Below, piece after piece: positions 16,689-24,913 of a DNA stretch of 64,000 nucleotides. The translations under genes were made by a program, and so were the position numbers. This DNA comes from Oscillospiraceae bacterium (lineage in GTDB: Bacteria > Bacillota > Clostridia > Oscillospirales > Acutalibacteraceae). The notes beneath the pieces were generated by a model, which saw only the letters and a program-made list of their open reading frames with translations, had not been told where the DNA came from and did not search any database. Where the stretch lies: assembly GCA_015066625.1 (NCBI GenBank), contig SVOC01000005.1, positions 1 through 64,000 on the forward strand, given 5' to 3'. How positions within the stretch are numbered: position 1 is the stretch's first letter; each line of letters opens with the position of its first letter.

Positions 16689-17330
16689 TTATTTAACCAT
16701 CCTTCTGATGTACCAATTGCGTTTTCTTTCGCTTTCAAGAGTGGTTTCTCTGTTGTGACCGGGAAGAACTCTGTAATCACCGTCAAGAGCAATAAGCCTT
16801 TTGAGAGATTTAACCATAAGCTCATCGCTGCCGTCGGGAAAATCCGTTCTGCCCGCGGTCATACAAAACAGCGTATCGCCGCTGATAATTGTTTTTTCGC
16901 TCTCAATTATGTAGCACACGCTTCCCATTGTGTGACCCGGTGTACTCATGGCCTTTATTTCTTCATCGCCGAGAGTAAGCACATCGCCCTCTTTTATGAG
17001 GATATCCGCCGTTACGGGAATCTGAGGGTCGGGCATATTGCCCTCTGCAAGACTTTTTTTCGGGTCGATGAGGTGCTCCGAATCCTTGAAATGGATAACA
17101 ACCTTTGCACCGGTTGCTCCTTTCAGACCGTGAACTCCGAAAATATGGTCAAAATGACCGTGGGTAAGCAAAATATATTTCAGCTTTGCATTGTTTTTTT
17201 CAAGTATGCCGTTGAATTCATCAACATACCATGCAGGGTCAACAATTGCCGCTTCGCCTGTTTTTTCATCAACAAGCAGATAGCAATTCGCAAACATTTC
17301 GTGACCAAGGTCAAGAGTTAAAATTTTCAT
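16689..17330 (-). CDS. Metallo-beta-lactamase-fold hydrolase (glyoxalase II-like)
   Basis: A 213-residue MBL-fold hydrolase with the dinuclear metal motif THGHFDHIFG, a downstream STPGHTMGSVCY, GDTLF and the C-terminal LPGHN histidine. This motif set matches the YqgX/glyoxalase II-like subgroup that often acts on thioesters such as hydroxyacyl-glutathione or bacillithiol conjugates. GGAGGG precedes the ATG, and the stop codon abuts the hemZ start. The true substrate cannot be inferred. Confidence 0.85.
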   Translation of the reverse strand: MKILTLDLGHEMFANCYLLVDEKTGEAAIVDPAWYVDEFNGILEKNNAKLKYILLTHGHFDHIFGVHGLKGATGAKVVIHFKDSEHLIDPKKSLAEGNMPDPQIPVTADILIKEGDVLTLGDEEIKAMSTPGHTMGSVCYIIESEKTIISGDTLFCMTAGRTDFPDGSDELMVKSLKRLIALDGDYRVLPGHNRETTLESERKRNWYIRRMVK

Positions 17331-17342
17331 ATTTCCCTCCGA

Positions 17343-17801
17343 TTACTTCCTGCACCATATATCTGTATCCATAACGATGGTTACGGGGCCGTCATTTTCA
17401 ATCAGCACCTTCATATCTGCGGCAAAAACACCTGTTTCGACCTTACCGATACCGTTTTCGGTAAGCTTTGAGCAAAAATAACGGTAGAGTCTGTCTGCTT
17501 CGTCGGGTGCGGCGGAATCCGTAAATGAAGGACGGTTACCTTTTTTGATATCCGCACAAAGGGTAAACTGGGAAATAACCAGGATTTCGCCGCCGATATC
17601 GGTTATGCTCTTATTCATTTTACCTGCATCATCTTCAAAAACACGGAGTTTTGCAACCTTTGCGGCAAGCAATTCAGCCTGAGCTTCCGTATCGCCTTCC
17701 ATAACACCCAGCAGAATATTATAGCCCTTGCCTACGGCACCTTTTATTTCACCGTCAACAGTGACGGAGGATTTATTTACACGTTGAATTACTGCTCGCA
17801 T
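17343..17801 (-). CDS. dtd: D-aminoacyl-tRNA deacylase
   Basis: Dtd cleaves D-amino acids (and glycine mischarged on tRNA-Ala) from tRNA. The 152-residue protein starts with [13 protein letters not shown] and has the two cross-subunit motifs SQFTL (here [10 protein letters not shown]) and the family's GxPxP-type C-terminal region (NDGPVTI). It follows relA with no gap (TAA then ATG), the same relA-dtd order as in Bacillus. Confidence 0.95.
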   Translation of the reverse strand: MRAVIQRVNKSSVTVDGEIKGAVGKGYNILLGVMEGDTEAQAELLAAKVAKLRVFEDDAGKMNKSITDIGGEILVISQFTLCADIKKGNRPSFTDSAAPDEADRLYRYFCSKLTENGIGKVETGVFAADMKVLIENDGPVTIVMDTDIWCRK

Positions 17802-20012
17802 TTATATACCCGACCTTTCAATTGAAAGAACGCCTTCAATTTTATCTATCTTTGCAACAAGAGAGTTAAGATGCTCAACACCGTTAACCGAAACCGTTAC
17901 CATTACTATCGCTCTGCCGTCCTTGGTATTGCGTGTGCTGATATCGTTAATCATAATACGCATACCTGCAAGCAGGCTTGAAACATCCGCAAGAAGACCG
18001 ATTCTGTTAAGGCAGTAAAGCTGCAATGTACACTTGAAATCTTCTCTGACGGAAGTATCCCAATATGCCTTTATCCATCTGTCAGGCTCACCTGCCTTGG
18101 AAATATCTTCGGGTACATTGGAACATTTTTTTGTATGAATGGACACGCCGTGACCTCTTGTGATGAAGCCGATTATATCGTCACCTGGCAAAGGATTACA
18201 GCAACGGGAAAACTTGATAAGACAGTTATCGATACCTTCAACAATAACGCCCTCTTTGCTCTTGGTACGTTTTTTTTGCGGTGCAACCATAATGATAGGC
18301 GACTCGGATTTATTGAGCTTTGAGTAGTCTTCTTTTATTCTCGGCATAAGGCGCATAAGGGATATTCCGCCGTAACCGATAGCGGCGTAGAAATCGTCAA
18401 CATCCTTACAATGCTGCCTTTCCGCTATTTTTTCAATAAACTCGTTGTATTCACTTTCGTTAAGGCGGATGAAACTGCGCTTGAATTCACGCTCAACCTG
18501 CGCCTTACCTTCGGCAATATTTTCTTCTCTGCGTTCCTTTTTGAACCACTGTCTGATTTTGCTTCTTGCCTGGCTTGTTTTTACAATATTGAGCCAGTCA
18601 CGGCTGGGACCCTTGCCCTGCTGTGATGAAGTCATAATTTCAACAATCTCGCCTGTTTTGACATTATAGTCAAGAGGAACAATTCTGCCGTCAACCTTGG
18701 CACCTATCATTTTGTTGCCGACTGCCGAGTGGATTGCATATGCAAAATCAATAACCGTTGCACCTGAGGGAAGACTGAAAACATCGCCCTTTGGCGTAAA
18801 CACAAAAACTTCTTCCGGCACAAGGTCACTTTTGATTGTTGTTACAATATCTTCAACATCCTCGGTATCGCTCTGGCTTTCAAGAAGCTGTCTTATCCAG
18901 GTAAGACGCTCTTCGAATTTTGCCGTACCGTTGATACCCAGTTTATATTTCCAGTGGGCCGCGATACCGTATTCGGCGGTATGATGCATCTCCCAGGTTC
19001 TTATCTGAACTTCAAAAGGAATGCCTTCCTTGCCCAGAACGGTAGTATGAAGCGACTGATACATATTGGGCTTGGGTGTTGAAATATAGTCCTTGAATCT
19101 GCCCGGAATTGGCTTGAACATATCATGAATAACACCGAGACAGTTGTAACAGTCAATAACGGTATCAACAATTATTCTGACTGCGTAAATATCATAAATC
19201 TGGTCAAAATTTTTATTCTGCATATACATCTTGCGGTATATGCCGTGAACAGATTTGATTCGTCCGCTTACATGGGCACCGGAAACAACGGTTTCCATTC
19301 TTTCGCTTATACGCTCTTTTATGTCGTTGAGGAACTCATTTCTAGATTTACTCTGATTTTCAAGGGAAGCTTCAATTTCGTGATAAGCAACAGGGTCAAG
19401 GTAGCTGATTGAAAGGTCTTCAAGCTCTTCCTTGATGGCACGGATACCGAGACGGTGAGCTATGGGTGCATAAATCTCACTTGTTTCACGGGCTATTTCT
19501 CTGCGTCTTTGCTCGGGCTTGAACATAAGGGTTCTCATATTATGAAGACGGTCTGCAAGCTTTATGATGATAACGCGGACATCCCTTGACATTGCAATAA
19601 GCATCTTGCGGATATTCTCCGCCTGCTGTTCTTCTTTAGTCTGCAGAGGAACTTTACCTATTTTGGTTACACCTTCAACAAGGTCGGCAATGGTTTCGCC
19701 GAACTCCTTCTTTACCTGGTCATAGGTAAGTGTTGTATCCTCAACGGTATCGTGAAGAAGTGCCGCAATTACGGATGCCTGATCCATTCCCAGGCTGACA
19801 AGGATAATCGCCACGCTGAGAGGATGCATTATATAAGGCTCACCTGAAAGACGTTTCTGACCCTCATGGGCAGAATTGGCTATCTCATATGCCTTCTGAA
19901 TATCGCGACGTTCACTCTCGGTACAGTTATCTCCGATAAGGCCGAAAAGTATTTCCATACATTCATCGGGTGTTGAGCCTGTGCATACACTTTTCTTTTT
20001 GAAATCTTTCAT
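17802..20012 (-). CDS. relA: Bifunctional (p)ppGpp synthetase/hydrolase
   Basis: This Rel enzyme makes and degrades (p)ppGpp. Domains in order are the HD hydrolase domain (MHPLSVAIIL, then ALLHDTVEDT with the HD pair at about residue 80), the synthetase domain (with the YQSLHTTV loop), a TGS domain (FTPKGDVFSLPSGATVIDFAY), a zinc-finger/helical region with CCNP, and a C-terminal ACT domain. At 736 residues it is full length. The longest frame begins at a TTG at 20030, but GAGGG 7 nt before the ATG at 20012 defines that start. Between recJ and dtd. Confidence 0.95.
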   Translation of the reverse strand: MKDFKKKSVCTGSTPDECMEILFGLIGDNCTESERRDIQKAYEIANSAHEGQKRLSGEPYIMHPLSVAIILVSLGMDQASVIAALLHDTVEDTTLTYDQVKKEFGETIADLVEGVTKIGKVPLQTKEEQQAENIRKMLIAMSRDVRVIIIKLADRLHNMRTLMFKPEQRRREIARETSEIYAPIAHRLGIRAIKEELEDLSISYLDPVAYHEIEASLENQSKSRNEFLNDIKERISERMETVVSGAHVSGRIKSVHGIYRKMYMQNKNFDQIYDIYAVRIIVDTVIDCYNCLGVIHDMFKPIPGRFKDYISTPKPNMYQSLHTTVLGKEGIPFEVQIRTWEMHHTAEYGIAAHWKYKLGINGTAKFEERLTWIRQLLESQSDTEDVEDIVTTIKSDLVPEEVFVFTPKGDVFSLPSGATVIDFAYAIHSAVGNKMIGAKVDGRIVPLDYNVKTGEIVEIMTSSQQGKGPSRDWLNIVKTSQARSKIRQWFKKERREENIAEGKAQVEREFKRSFIRLNESEYNEFIEKIAERQHCKDVDDFYAAIGYGGISLMRLMPRIKEDYSKLNKSESPIIMVAPQKKRTKSKEGVIVEGIDNCLIKFSRCCNPLPGDDIIGFITRGHGVSIHTKKCSNVPEDISKAGEPDRWIKAYWDTSVREDFKCTLQLYCLNRIGLLADVSSLLAGMRIMINDISTRNTKDGRAIVMVTVSVNGVEHLNSLVAKIDKIEGVLSIERSGI

Positions 20013-20045
20013 AATATTTCCCTCACTCAAATTGAAAGAAAAAAG

Positions 20046-22082
20046 TTAAATAAAGCTTCTGATTCTCTTCATTATCTCAGAATCTTCAAGGTTAACTCTG
20101 GGAGGATTTGACGGAACACAGACGGTATCATACTCATCCGCTTCAAGAATTCCCATTTCAAGCATCATATCCGCAACCGCATTTATTTTTGCAAGATTTT
20201 CTCCGTCGTCACCCAGACGCACGCAAAGTGCTTCATAACATCTGTCTTTAAGAGGACGGATTTTTATGCTTTTAAAAACCTCCACCTGAAGCTGTCGGTC
20301 GGGAAGAACCGCCGCCGCTTCATCGGGTGTCAGTTTTTCGCATCTTGAAAATTTTTCGTAAAGGCTTATTGCGGAAAGCACCTTGCCTTCATCGGTCAGC
20401 GCAGGCTTTATTGCCCTGACAATAACCGATACCCTGGTTTCTCCGTTATAGATATTACGGTCAAGATTAACCGCAAGGTCAACCGTATCGCCTTTTTCAA
20501 ACGGAAAGCGTTTTTCCGGCATTCCGAAATACACGACACCCGTTCTTGCACCGTTTTTTGAAACAATCATTCTGATGTGCTTGCCGTCTGAAACACCGGC
20601 AATTTCGTCAATTCTTACACCGAACAAGCCGAAGCAGGGCTGTGGATTGCCTGCACCGAAGGGTTCAAGAAGGCTCATTGAATTGAGCATATCAAGACCT
20701 ATCGAATTGGGAAGCAGACGGCAATCTATCTTTTGAAGTGCAAAAGGCATTTCCTTATCTCTTGCATACTCGTTTATCCTTCTGCGGAATTCTTCAATCC
20801 GTGAAGATTTCAGTCCCAGACCTGCGGCAAGAGTATGACCTCCAAAATGGTCAAGACAATCCGATACTGCTTCAATGGCATCATAAATCGAAAATCCTTC
20901 TATGCTGCGGCAGGAGCCTCTGGCTTCATCTCCGTCACGGGATATAACCACACAGGGTCTGCCGAATCTTTCGGTTATTCTTGCGGCTACAATTCCGATA
21001 ACACCCTGATGCCAGCCCTCGCCGTCAACAACAATAATTCTGTCGTTAAGGATATCCGAACCTGCCGAAAGCATATTCTGAACCTGAGAAAAAATAGAGG
21101 TTTCTGTCTGCTGGCGATTGGTATTCATTCTGTTTATTTCTTCCGCAAGGTCAGCGGCAATTTCATCGTCATCACAAAGAAGCAGGTCAAGTGCCCTGTG
21201 GGCTGAACCCATTCTGCCTGCAGCATTGATTCGGGGGCATACCGTAAATGCTGCCGTGGATGCAGTAAACACCTTATCACCCACACCTGCAATCTCCATA
21301 AGGGCGTTTATCCCCGGTCTGGGGTCTTCGTTTATCAGGTTAAGACCTCTGCGCACCATAACTCTGTTTTCACCCGTGAGAGTAACAACATCACCGATTG
21401 TGCCCAGTGCAACAAGGTCACCGTATTCTTCGATAAGTATATCGCCGCTGTCACCTTCAAGTGCACACACAAGCTTGAACGCAACACCTACACCCGACAT
21501 TTCCTTAAAGCTGCTGGGGCAGTCACTGCGGTGAGGGTCAACAACCGCAACCGCATCGGGCAAAACATCTCCTACCTTATGATGGTCCGTAACGACAAGG
21601 TCAACGCCCAGCTCTTTTGCACGGATTGCCTCATCAATTGCAGAAACACCGTTATCAACGGTAACAATAAGCTTTACACCCATTTCCGCAAGCTTCTCAA
21701 CTGCGGGAATATTAAGACCGTAACCCTCCGTAAGCCTGTCGGGAATATAGCGGATAACATTTGCACCCCTGGTTTCAAGGTAAGAATAAAGCAAAGCCGT
21801 TGCGGTTACACCGTCTGCATCATAGTCACCGAAAACGCAGATAAGCTCAAAATCGTCAATGGCACTGTTTATTCTCTCTGCCGCTTTGCTCATATCCGCA
21901 ATGGAAAGAGGTGAAAGCTGCAAAGGAGCGTCCGGGTCGAAAAAATCGTTTATTTCATCTATATTGTCAAAGCCTCTTGAAGTGGCAAGCAAAGCGGCAA
22001 AAGGGTCAACGCTGAGCTCCTGAGCTATCTGCGCCGCAAGGTCCTTATTCCCCTTTGTCACCACCCATTTTTTGCGTCTCAA
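20046..22082 (-). CDS. recJ: Single-stranded-DNA-specific exonuclease RecJ
   Basis: RecJ is a 5'-3' ssDNA exonuclease in recombinational and mismatch repair. The DHH-family motifs are present: DYDADGVTAT (metal-binding aspartates), VTDHHKVGD and the C-terminal DHHA1 region with GGHTLAAG. At about 678 residues it is full length and has the extra C-terminal domain seen in Firmicutes. There is no ATG at the N-terminus; TTG codons at 22088 and 22082 are both possible and AAAGGA is better spaced for 22082. It heads the long minus-strand run and has its own promoter. Confidence 0.92.
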   Translation of the reverse strand: MRRKKWVVTKGNKDLAAQIAQELSVDPFAALLATSRGFDNIDEINDFFDPDAPLQLSPLSIADMSKAAERINSAIDDFELICVFGDYDADGVTATALLYSYLETRGANVIRYIPDRLTEGYGLNIPAVEKLAEMGVKLIVTVDNGVSAIDEAIRAKELGVDLVVTDHHKVGDVLPDAVAVVDPHRSDCPSSFKEMSGVGVAFKLVCALEGDSGDILIEEYGDLVALGTIGDVVTLTGENRVMVRRGLNLINEDPRPGINALMEIAGVGDKVFTASTAAFTVCPRINAAGRMGSAHRALDLLLCDDDEIAADLAEEINRMNTNRQQTETSIFSQVQNMLSAGSDILNDRIIVVDGEGWHQGVIGIVAARITERFGRPCVVISRDGDEARGSCRSIEGFSIYDAIEAVSDCLDHFGGHTLAAGLGLKSSRIEEFRRRINEYARDKEMPFALQKIDCRLLPNSIGLDMLNSMSLLEPFGAGNPQPCFGLFGVRIDEIAGVSDGKHIRMIVSKNGARTGVVYFGMPEKRFPFEKGDTVDLAVNLDRNIYNGETRVSVIVRAIKPALTDEGKVLSAISLYEKFSRCEKLTPDEAAAVLPDRQLQVEVFKSIKIRPLKDRCYEALCVRLGDDGENLAKINAVADMMLEMGILEADEYDTVCVPSNPPRVNLEDSEIMKRIRSFI

Positions 22083-22109
22083 ATACAATCATCCTTTCAA
22101 TATCCTATA

Positions 22110-22138
22110 AGTATAGCACTTATATATAAATATTTCAA
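22110..22138 (-). promoter_or_regulatory. Promoter of the recJ-relA-dtd run
   Basis: On the minus strand TTGAAA (22138-22133), a 17-nt spacer ending in TGC, and TATACT (22115-22110) form an extended -10 promoter about 28 nt before the recJ start. Confidence 0.7.
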
Positions 22139-22188
22139 GAAAAATAAAGTATAAATTATTGATTGCAGGTAAAATTTATGACACAAAG

Positions 22189-22214
22189 AAAAAACCGCAC
22201 CTATCGGTACGGTT
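22189..22214 (-). terminator. Terminator of the unassigned RNA
   Basis: An 8-bp stem (22213-22206 with 22201-22194, one G-U pair, loop of 4) is followed on the minus strand by six T (22194-22189). Confidence 0.85.
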
Positions 22215-22228
22215 CTTGAATTATAATA

Positions 22229-22336
22229 TTAAATTTTTCTTCGCTCGCAGCCGCTTTCAGGCATTTCTGACATTATGTATGTCCAACCGTAGGTCTTAAA
22301 AAATCTTTGCAGACGAAGAAAATTATCTGATTTCAT
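22229..22336 (-). CDS. Possible 35-residue small protein inside the unassigned RNA
   Basis: An ATG at 22336 opens a 35-codon frame ending in TAA, with a plausible amino acid mix (aromatic and basic residues in the first half, SEMPESGC near the end). Its codons resemble those of neighbouring genes. However, no convincing Shine-Dalgarno sequence precedes the ATG, and its region also provides arms of the long-range pairings, so it may be chance. I do not recognise the peptide. Confidence 0.22.
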   Translation of the reverse strand: MKSDNFLRLQRFFKTYGWTYIMSEMPESGCERRKI

Positions 22337-22559
22337 CTTTAATAACCCGCTTATTATCTGCCGGTTTCTGCGGCTGCGAACTGATGTGCGTCACTGTACA
22401 TCGGGTATCGCCGCCTTTCTCTTATTCACTTTTGTTGACCGTTGGCTTATGATATATGGTCAAGAGGAATTTCGGGAAGCAAATCTGCACGAGCCGCAAT
22501 TTGCTTTTTGGAGGATTTTGAATGTTTTTTATTTCCGTCCCTATCCTTTCCTCGCCTTT

Positions 22560-22588
22560 AATATATCACATATTTTCGTGCTTGTCAA
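22560..22588 (-). promoter_or_regulatory. Near-consensus promoter of the unassigned RNA
   Basis: TTGACA (22588-22583), an exact 17-nt spacer and TATATT (22565-22560) on the minus strand. This is one of the strongest promoters in the window and places the RNA start near 22553. Confidence 0.8.
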
Positions 22589-22647
22589 TAGTTTTTTCGT
22601 GAAAGGTTGATAATTTTTGTTTATATTGCACTTATCGTTATTTCCTA

Positions 22648-22676
22648 TTGACTAAAACGCTGATTAAGGTTAAAAT
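22648..22676 (+). promoter_or_regulatory. Promoter of the DUF1292 gene (and possibly 6S RNA)
   Basis: TTGACT (22648-22653), a 17-nt spacer and TAAAAT (22671-22676), about 28 nt before the ribosome binding site of the DUF1292 gene. Divergent from the unassigned RNA promoter. Confidence 0.7.
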
Positions 22677-22710
22677 ATAGGTGAATTAAAAAACGGAAGG
22701 AACATATCCT

Positions 22711-23010
22711 ATGAATAACGAAGAATATACACCCGATATCGTCAGCATAGTTGACGAAGACGGAAAAGAGCATATTTTTGAAGAACTGGACAGAATAGAA
22801 ACAGACAGCGGCAGATATGTTGCACTGCTCCCCCTGCCCGAGAACCCTGATAAAATAACAGAAGATGACAACGCCCTCATCATTCTTAAGGTTGAGGAAG
22901 AAAATGGCGAAACCTACCTTTGCCCCATTGAGGATGACGAAGAATTCAACGAAGTCGGCACCGCATTTGAAGAAAGACTTGCCGATATGTTTGATTTTGA
23001 AGAAGAATAA
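22711..23010 (+). CDS. DUF1292 family protein (YrzB-like)
   Basis: A 99-residue acidic protein with the DUF1292 layout: an N-terminal VDEDGKEHIFEELD strand pair, YVALLPL, then ALIILKVEEENGE and the acidic PIEDDEEFNEVGTAFEE segment. Function is unknown; in Firmicutes these small proteins usually lie near alaS, ruvX or 6S RNA loci. GGAAGG precedes the ATG by about 9 nt. 6S RNA begins only about 15 nt after the stop codon, so the two may share a transcript. Confidence 0.88.
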   Translation: MNNEEYTPDIVSIVDEDGKEHIFEELDRIETDSGRYVALLPLPENPDKITEDDNALIILKVEEENGETYLCPIEDDEEFNEVGTAFEERLADMFDFEEE

Positions 23011-23023
23011 TTAAAAACAAGTA

Positions 23024-23223
23024 AATCCCCTGCCTTGTGCGATATGCTTGCAGTCAATATGTAACCCAACACACACTTACAGGGAGCCTTGCTCCGATGG
23101 CGGATTGCAGACCTCCCGGTCAGACTTCAGGTCTGATTGGACGAAGGGAGCGTGAAAACATCGGGCGGCACCCACCTGCTTAACGAGCAGGTTACAATCG
23201 GCTGCATACGGCTTGGCGGGGCT
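23024..23223 (+). ncRNA. ssrS: 6S RNA
   Basis: 6S RNA mimics an open promoter and binds sigma-A RNA polymerase. The ends pair (CCCC-GCC near 23027-23034 with GGCGGGG at 23215-23221, then TATGC with GCATA), followed by a large central bubble, an upper stem closed by CCGATG/CATCGG and CCTCCC/GGGAGC, and a terminal hairpin TCAGAC/GTCTGA. The 3' side of the bubble has the small hairpin CCTGC-TTAACGA-GCAGG and the GGTTACA...CGGCTGCATACGGC segment typical of 6S. Length about 200 nt is right. Exact ends are approximate. It lies close to the relA-recJ region, as 6S-1 does in Bacillus. Confidence 0.85.
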
Positions 23224-23245
23224 ATTTATGCGGAGGATACAGAAA

Positions 23246-23917
23246 GTGCAAAAGCTTTTTAACGCAGATTTGCTTGACATAATCCCTGTTGAAAGGGGTT
23301 TTGTTTATGCCTGCAAGGAAACCCTGCCCGACGGCGGCGAAGCGGTTGCCTTTTATAATTACAATCAGGAAATAGATATATTTGAAAAAATTCCCGTTCT
23401 TACCTACATAAATGCAAAATTCGGCGAAAACGGTGCCGATATAGCAAGAACGCTCAGGGATTTTGTCACCTGCAAGGTTGTCAACATCACAACGGGAACA
23501 AAAGCCGTCTGTTACCCCGACGGAACATTTAAAATTCTGGGTGCAATGGGCGAAGTTGTATCTGAAACAAATGTTGAATATCTTGGTAATCCTGCCTGTT
23601 CACCTGTGAATAACGGTGCGGATTTATGGTTTTGCGTACCCGATTCAAACGCGCTCATTAATTATTCCGTGAAGCACAGCCGCATTGAATTCCGTATCGG
23701 AAGTCCCAAAGAAAAGGCTTTTTGCCACCCTATTGATATTTCTGTATACGATAACAAAATATTCATATGTAACACCTATTCATACAAAATCAGAACACTC
23801 AGCCTTACAGATTACAACGTAAACGATTACTGCATTTTCAATGAACCCGTTTACAAGTATTTCAGAGTCAAAGATGTTGAATATGCGGTTATGCAGTCAG
23901 GTGTATACAGCTTATAA
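23246..23917 (+). CDS. Conserved-looking hypothetical protein, possible beta-propeller
   Basis: A 223-residue soluble protein without signal peptide or transmembrane segment. Several repeats of the type D-x-K-I-F-I-C-N-T-Y-S-Y-K-I (about residues 185-200) and V-E-Y-L-G-N-P-A resemble NHL-like beta-propeller blades, but no catalytic motif is visible and I do not recognise a named family. The frame is open upstream through TTG 23213 and ATG 23228, both inside 6S RNA or without a binding site; GGAGG at 23232-23236 spaced 9 nt from GTG at 23246 gives the likely start, just past 6S RNA. Confidence 0.7.
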   Translation: MQKLFNADLLDIIPVERGFVYACKETLPDGGEAVAFYNYNQEIDIFEKIPVLTYINAKFGENGADIARTLRDFVTCKVVNITTGTKAVCYPDGTFKILGAMGEVVSETNVEYLGNPACSPVNNGADLWFCVPDSNALINYSVKHSRIEFRIGSPKEKAFCHPIDISVYDNKIFICNTYSYKIRTLSLTDYNVNDYCIFNEPVYKYFRVKDVEYAVMQSGVYSL

Positions 23918-23926
23918 AACACTGAA

Positions 23927-23959
23927 CCCCGTCGGTTTTAATGCCGACGGGGCTTTTTC
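23927..23959 (+). terminator. Terminator after the 6S-linked hypothetical gene
   Basis: CCCCGTCGG (23927-23935) pairs with CCGACGGGG (23944-23952), loop of 8, followed by CTTTTT. It overlaps the 3' end of the convergent glycosyltransferase gene. Confidence 0.92.
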
Positions 23960-24899
23960 ATTTTGTGTATTTGTGATTCTTTATAACGTCTTTGGCAATG
24001 TAAATCGGTCTGCCCTTTGTCTGGATATAAGTGCGTGCAATGTATTCGCCGATAATACCGATGCAGCTGAGCTGAATTCCGCCTAGGAGCAAAATGAGAG
24101 TAACTATTGTAGCATATCCCGCAACATCAATACCGAAGGCAAGCTTCTGAATTACAACCACAAACAGATAAATGATAGACAGCACGGAGGTGATGAGCCC
24201 CAACACGGTTGCTATTCTCAGGGGTGCGGTTGTAAACGCAAAAATGCCTTCCATTGCGTATTTGAACAGCTTCCAGAATGACCAGTTTGATGTGCCCGTT
24301 GCTCTTTCTTCAACCTCATATGGAATAAATTTCGTATTGAAGCCTACCCAGGAGAAAAGTCCCTTTGAGAATCTGAAATATTCATCCATCTGAATAACAG
24401 CTTCAACCATCGGTCTGCGGAAGGTACGGAAATCGCTTGCACCCTGAATAAATTCCGTATCGGAAAACTTATTGATAAGCTTATAAAATCCGTCTTTGAA
24501 GAATACAAGCAATTTGCTTTCCTTTCTTTCATCCTGATATGCTGCCACACAGTCGTATTCAGACTCGGAATCAAGCATATTCACCATATCAAGAGCTATT
24601 GACGGTCTCTGCTGCAAATCGGCATCAATTATTGTAACATAATCACCTTCCGATTCTTTAAGACCTGCATACATGGCGGATTCCTTGCCGAAATTCCGTG
24701 AAAAATTCACGATTTTAACAGGCAAATCACCTTCACAAAGCTTCTGAAGCTCCTTGAAGGTGCCGTCACGGCTGCCGTCATTGACAAAAACAAGCTCATA
24801 TTTAAAATCTACATTTGCAAAATCTTTCTTGACCGCTTCATAGAAAAGCGGTACATTTTTTTCCTCATTATAACAAGGAACAACAAGAGAAAGCTTCAT
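23958..24899 (-). CDS. Family 2 glycosyltransferase, polyprenyl-phosphate type (GtrB/DPM1-like)
   Basis: A 313-residue GT-A glycosyltransferase that likely moves a sugar from a nucleotide donor to undecaprenyl phosphate at the inner face of the membrane. The N-terminal domain has VVPCYNEEKNVPLFY, NDGSRDGT, and the metal-binding DADLQQRP motif; the QxxRW region is represented by FRTFRRPM. Two transmembrane helices lie at about residues 230-255 and 265-290. This layout matches GtrB, CsbB and YkoT. Downstream of metK by 14 nt, so probably on the S-box-controlled transcript, which is unusual for a glycosyltransferase. Confidence 0.88.
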   Translation of the reverse strand: MKLSLVVPCYNEEKNVPLFYEAVKKDFANVDFKYELVFVNDGSRDGTFKELQKLCEGDLPVKIVNFSRNFGKESAMYAGLKESEGDYVTIIDADLQQRPSIALDMVNMLDSESEYDCVAAYQDERKESKLLVFFKDGFYKLINKFSDTEFIQGASDFRTFRRPMVEAVIQMDEYFRFSKGLFSWVGFNTKFIPYEVEERATGTSNWSFWKLFKYAMEGIFAFTTAPLRIATVLGLITSVLSIIYLFVVVIQKLAFGIDVAGYATIVTLILLLGGIQLSCIGIIGEYIARTYIQTKGRPIYIAKDVIKNHKYTK

Positions 24900-24913
24900 A
24901 AAATCTCACCTTT

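Larger units (their letters stand above)
22189..22553 (-). ncRNA. Unassigned structured RNA gene, about 365 nt
   Basis: A transcription unit with a near-consensus promoter (-10 at 22565-22560) and an intrinsic terminator ending at 22189, without a convincing protein gene. Visible pairings: an 8-bp stem (minus strand AAGCAAAT with ATTTGCTT, near 22506-22476) extended past a bulge; TTGACC with GGTCAA; GATGT with ACATC; a 10-bp pairing between 22380-22371 and 22255-22246 (CGCAGCCGC core); and an 11-bp pairing between 22323-22313 and 22244-22233. The last two interleave, which gives a pseudoknot if both form. I checked it by eye against RNase P RNA, tmRNA, SRP RNA and 6S RNA motifs and found none of their invariant sequences. 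A 35-codon frame is also present. It is transcribed in the direction of recJ, but its terminator separates it from the recJ promoter. Confidence 0.6.

Noticed and set aside
22189-22553. RNase P RNA, tmRNA, SRP RNA or 6S RNA as the identity of the minus-strand RNA
   Set aside because: It has GAGGAAAGG near the 5' end but not the invariant GAGGAAAGTCC block or the ACAGAA region of RNase P RNA, no CCA-ending acceptor or tag reading frame of tmRNA, and no GGTCCGGAAGGAAGCAGC of SRP RNA; 6S RNA is clearly at 23024-23223.
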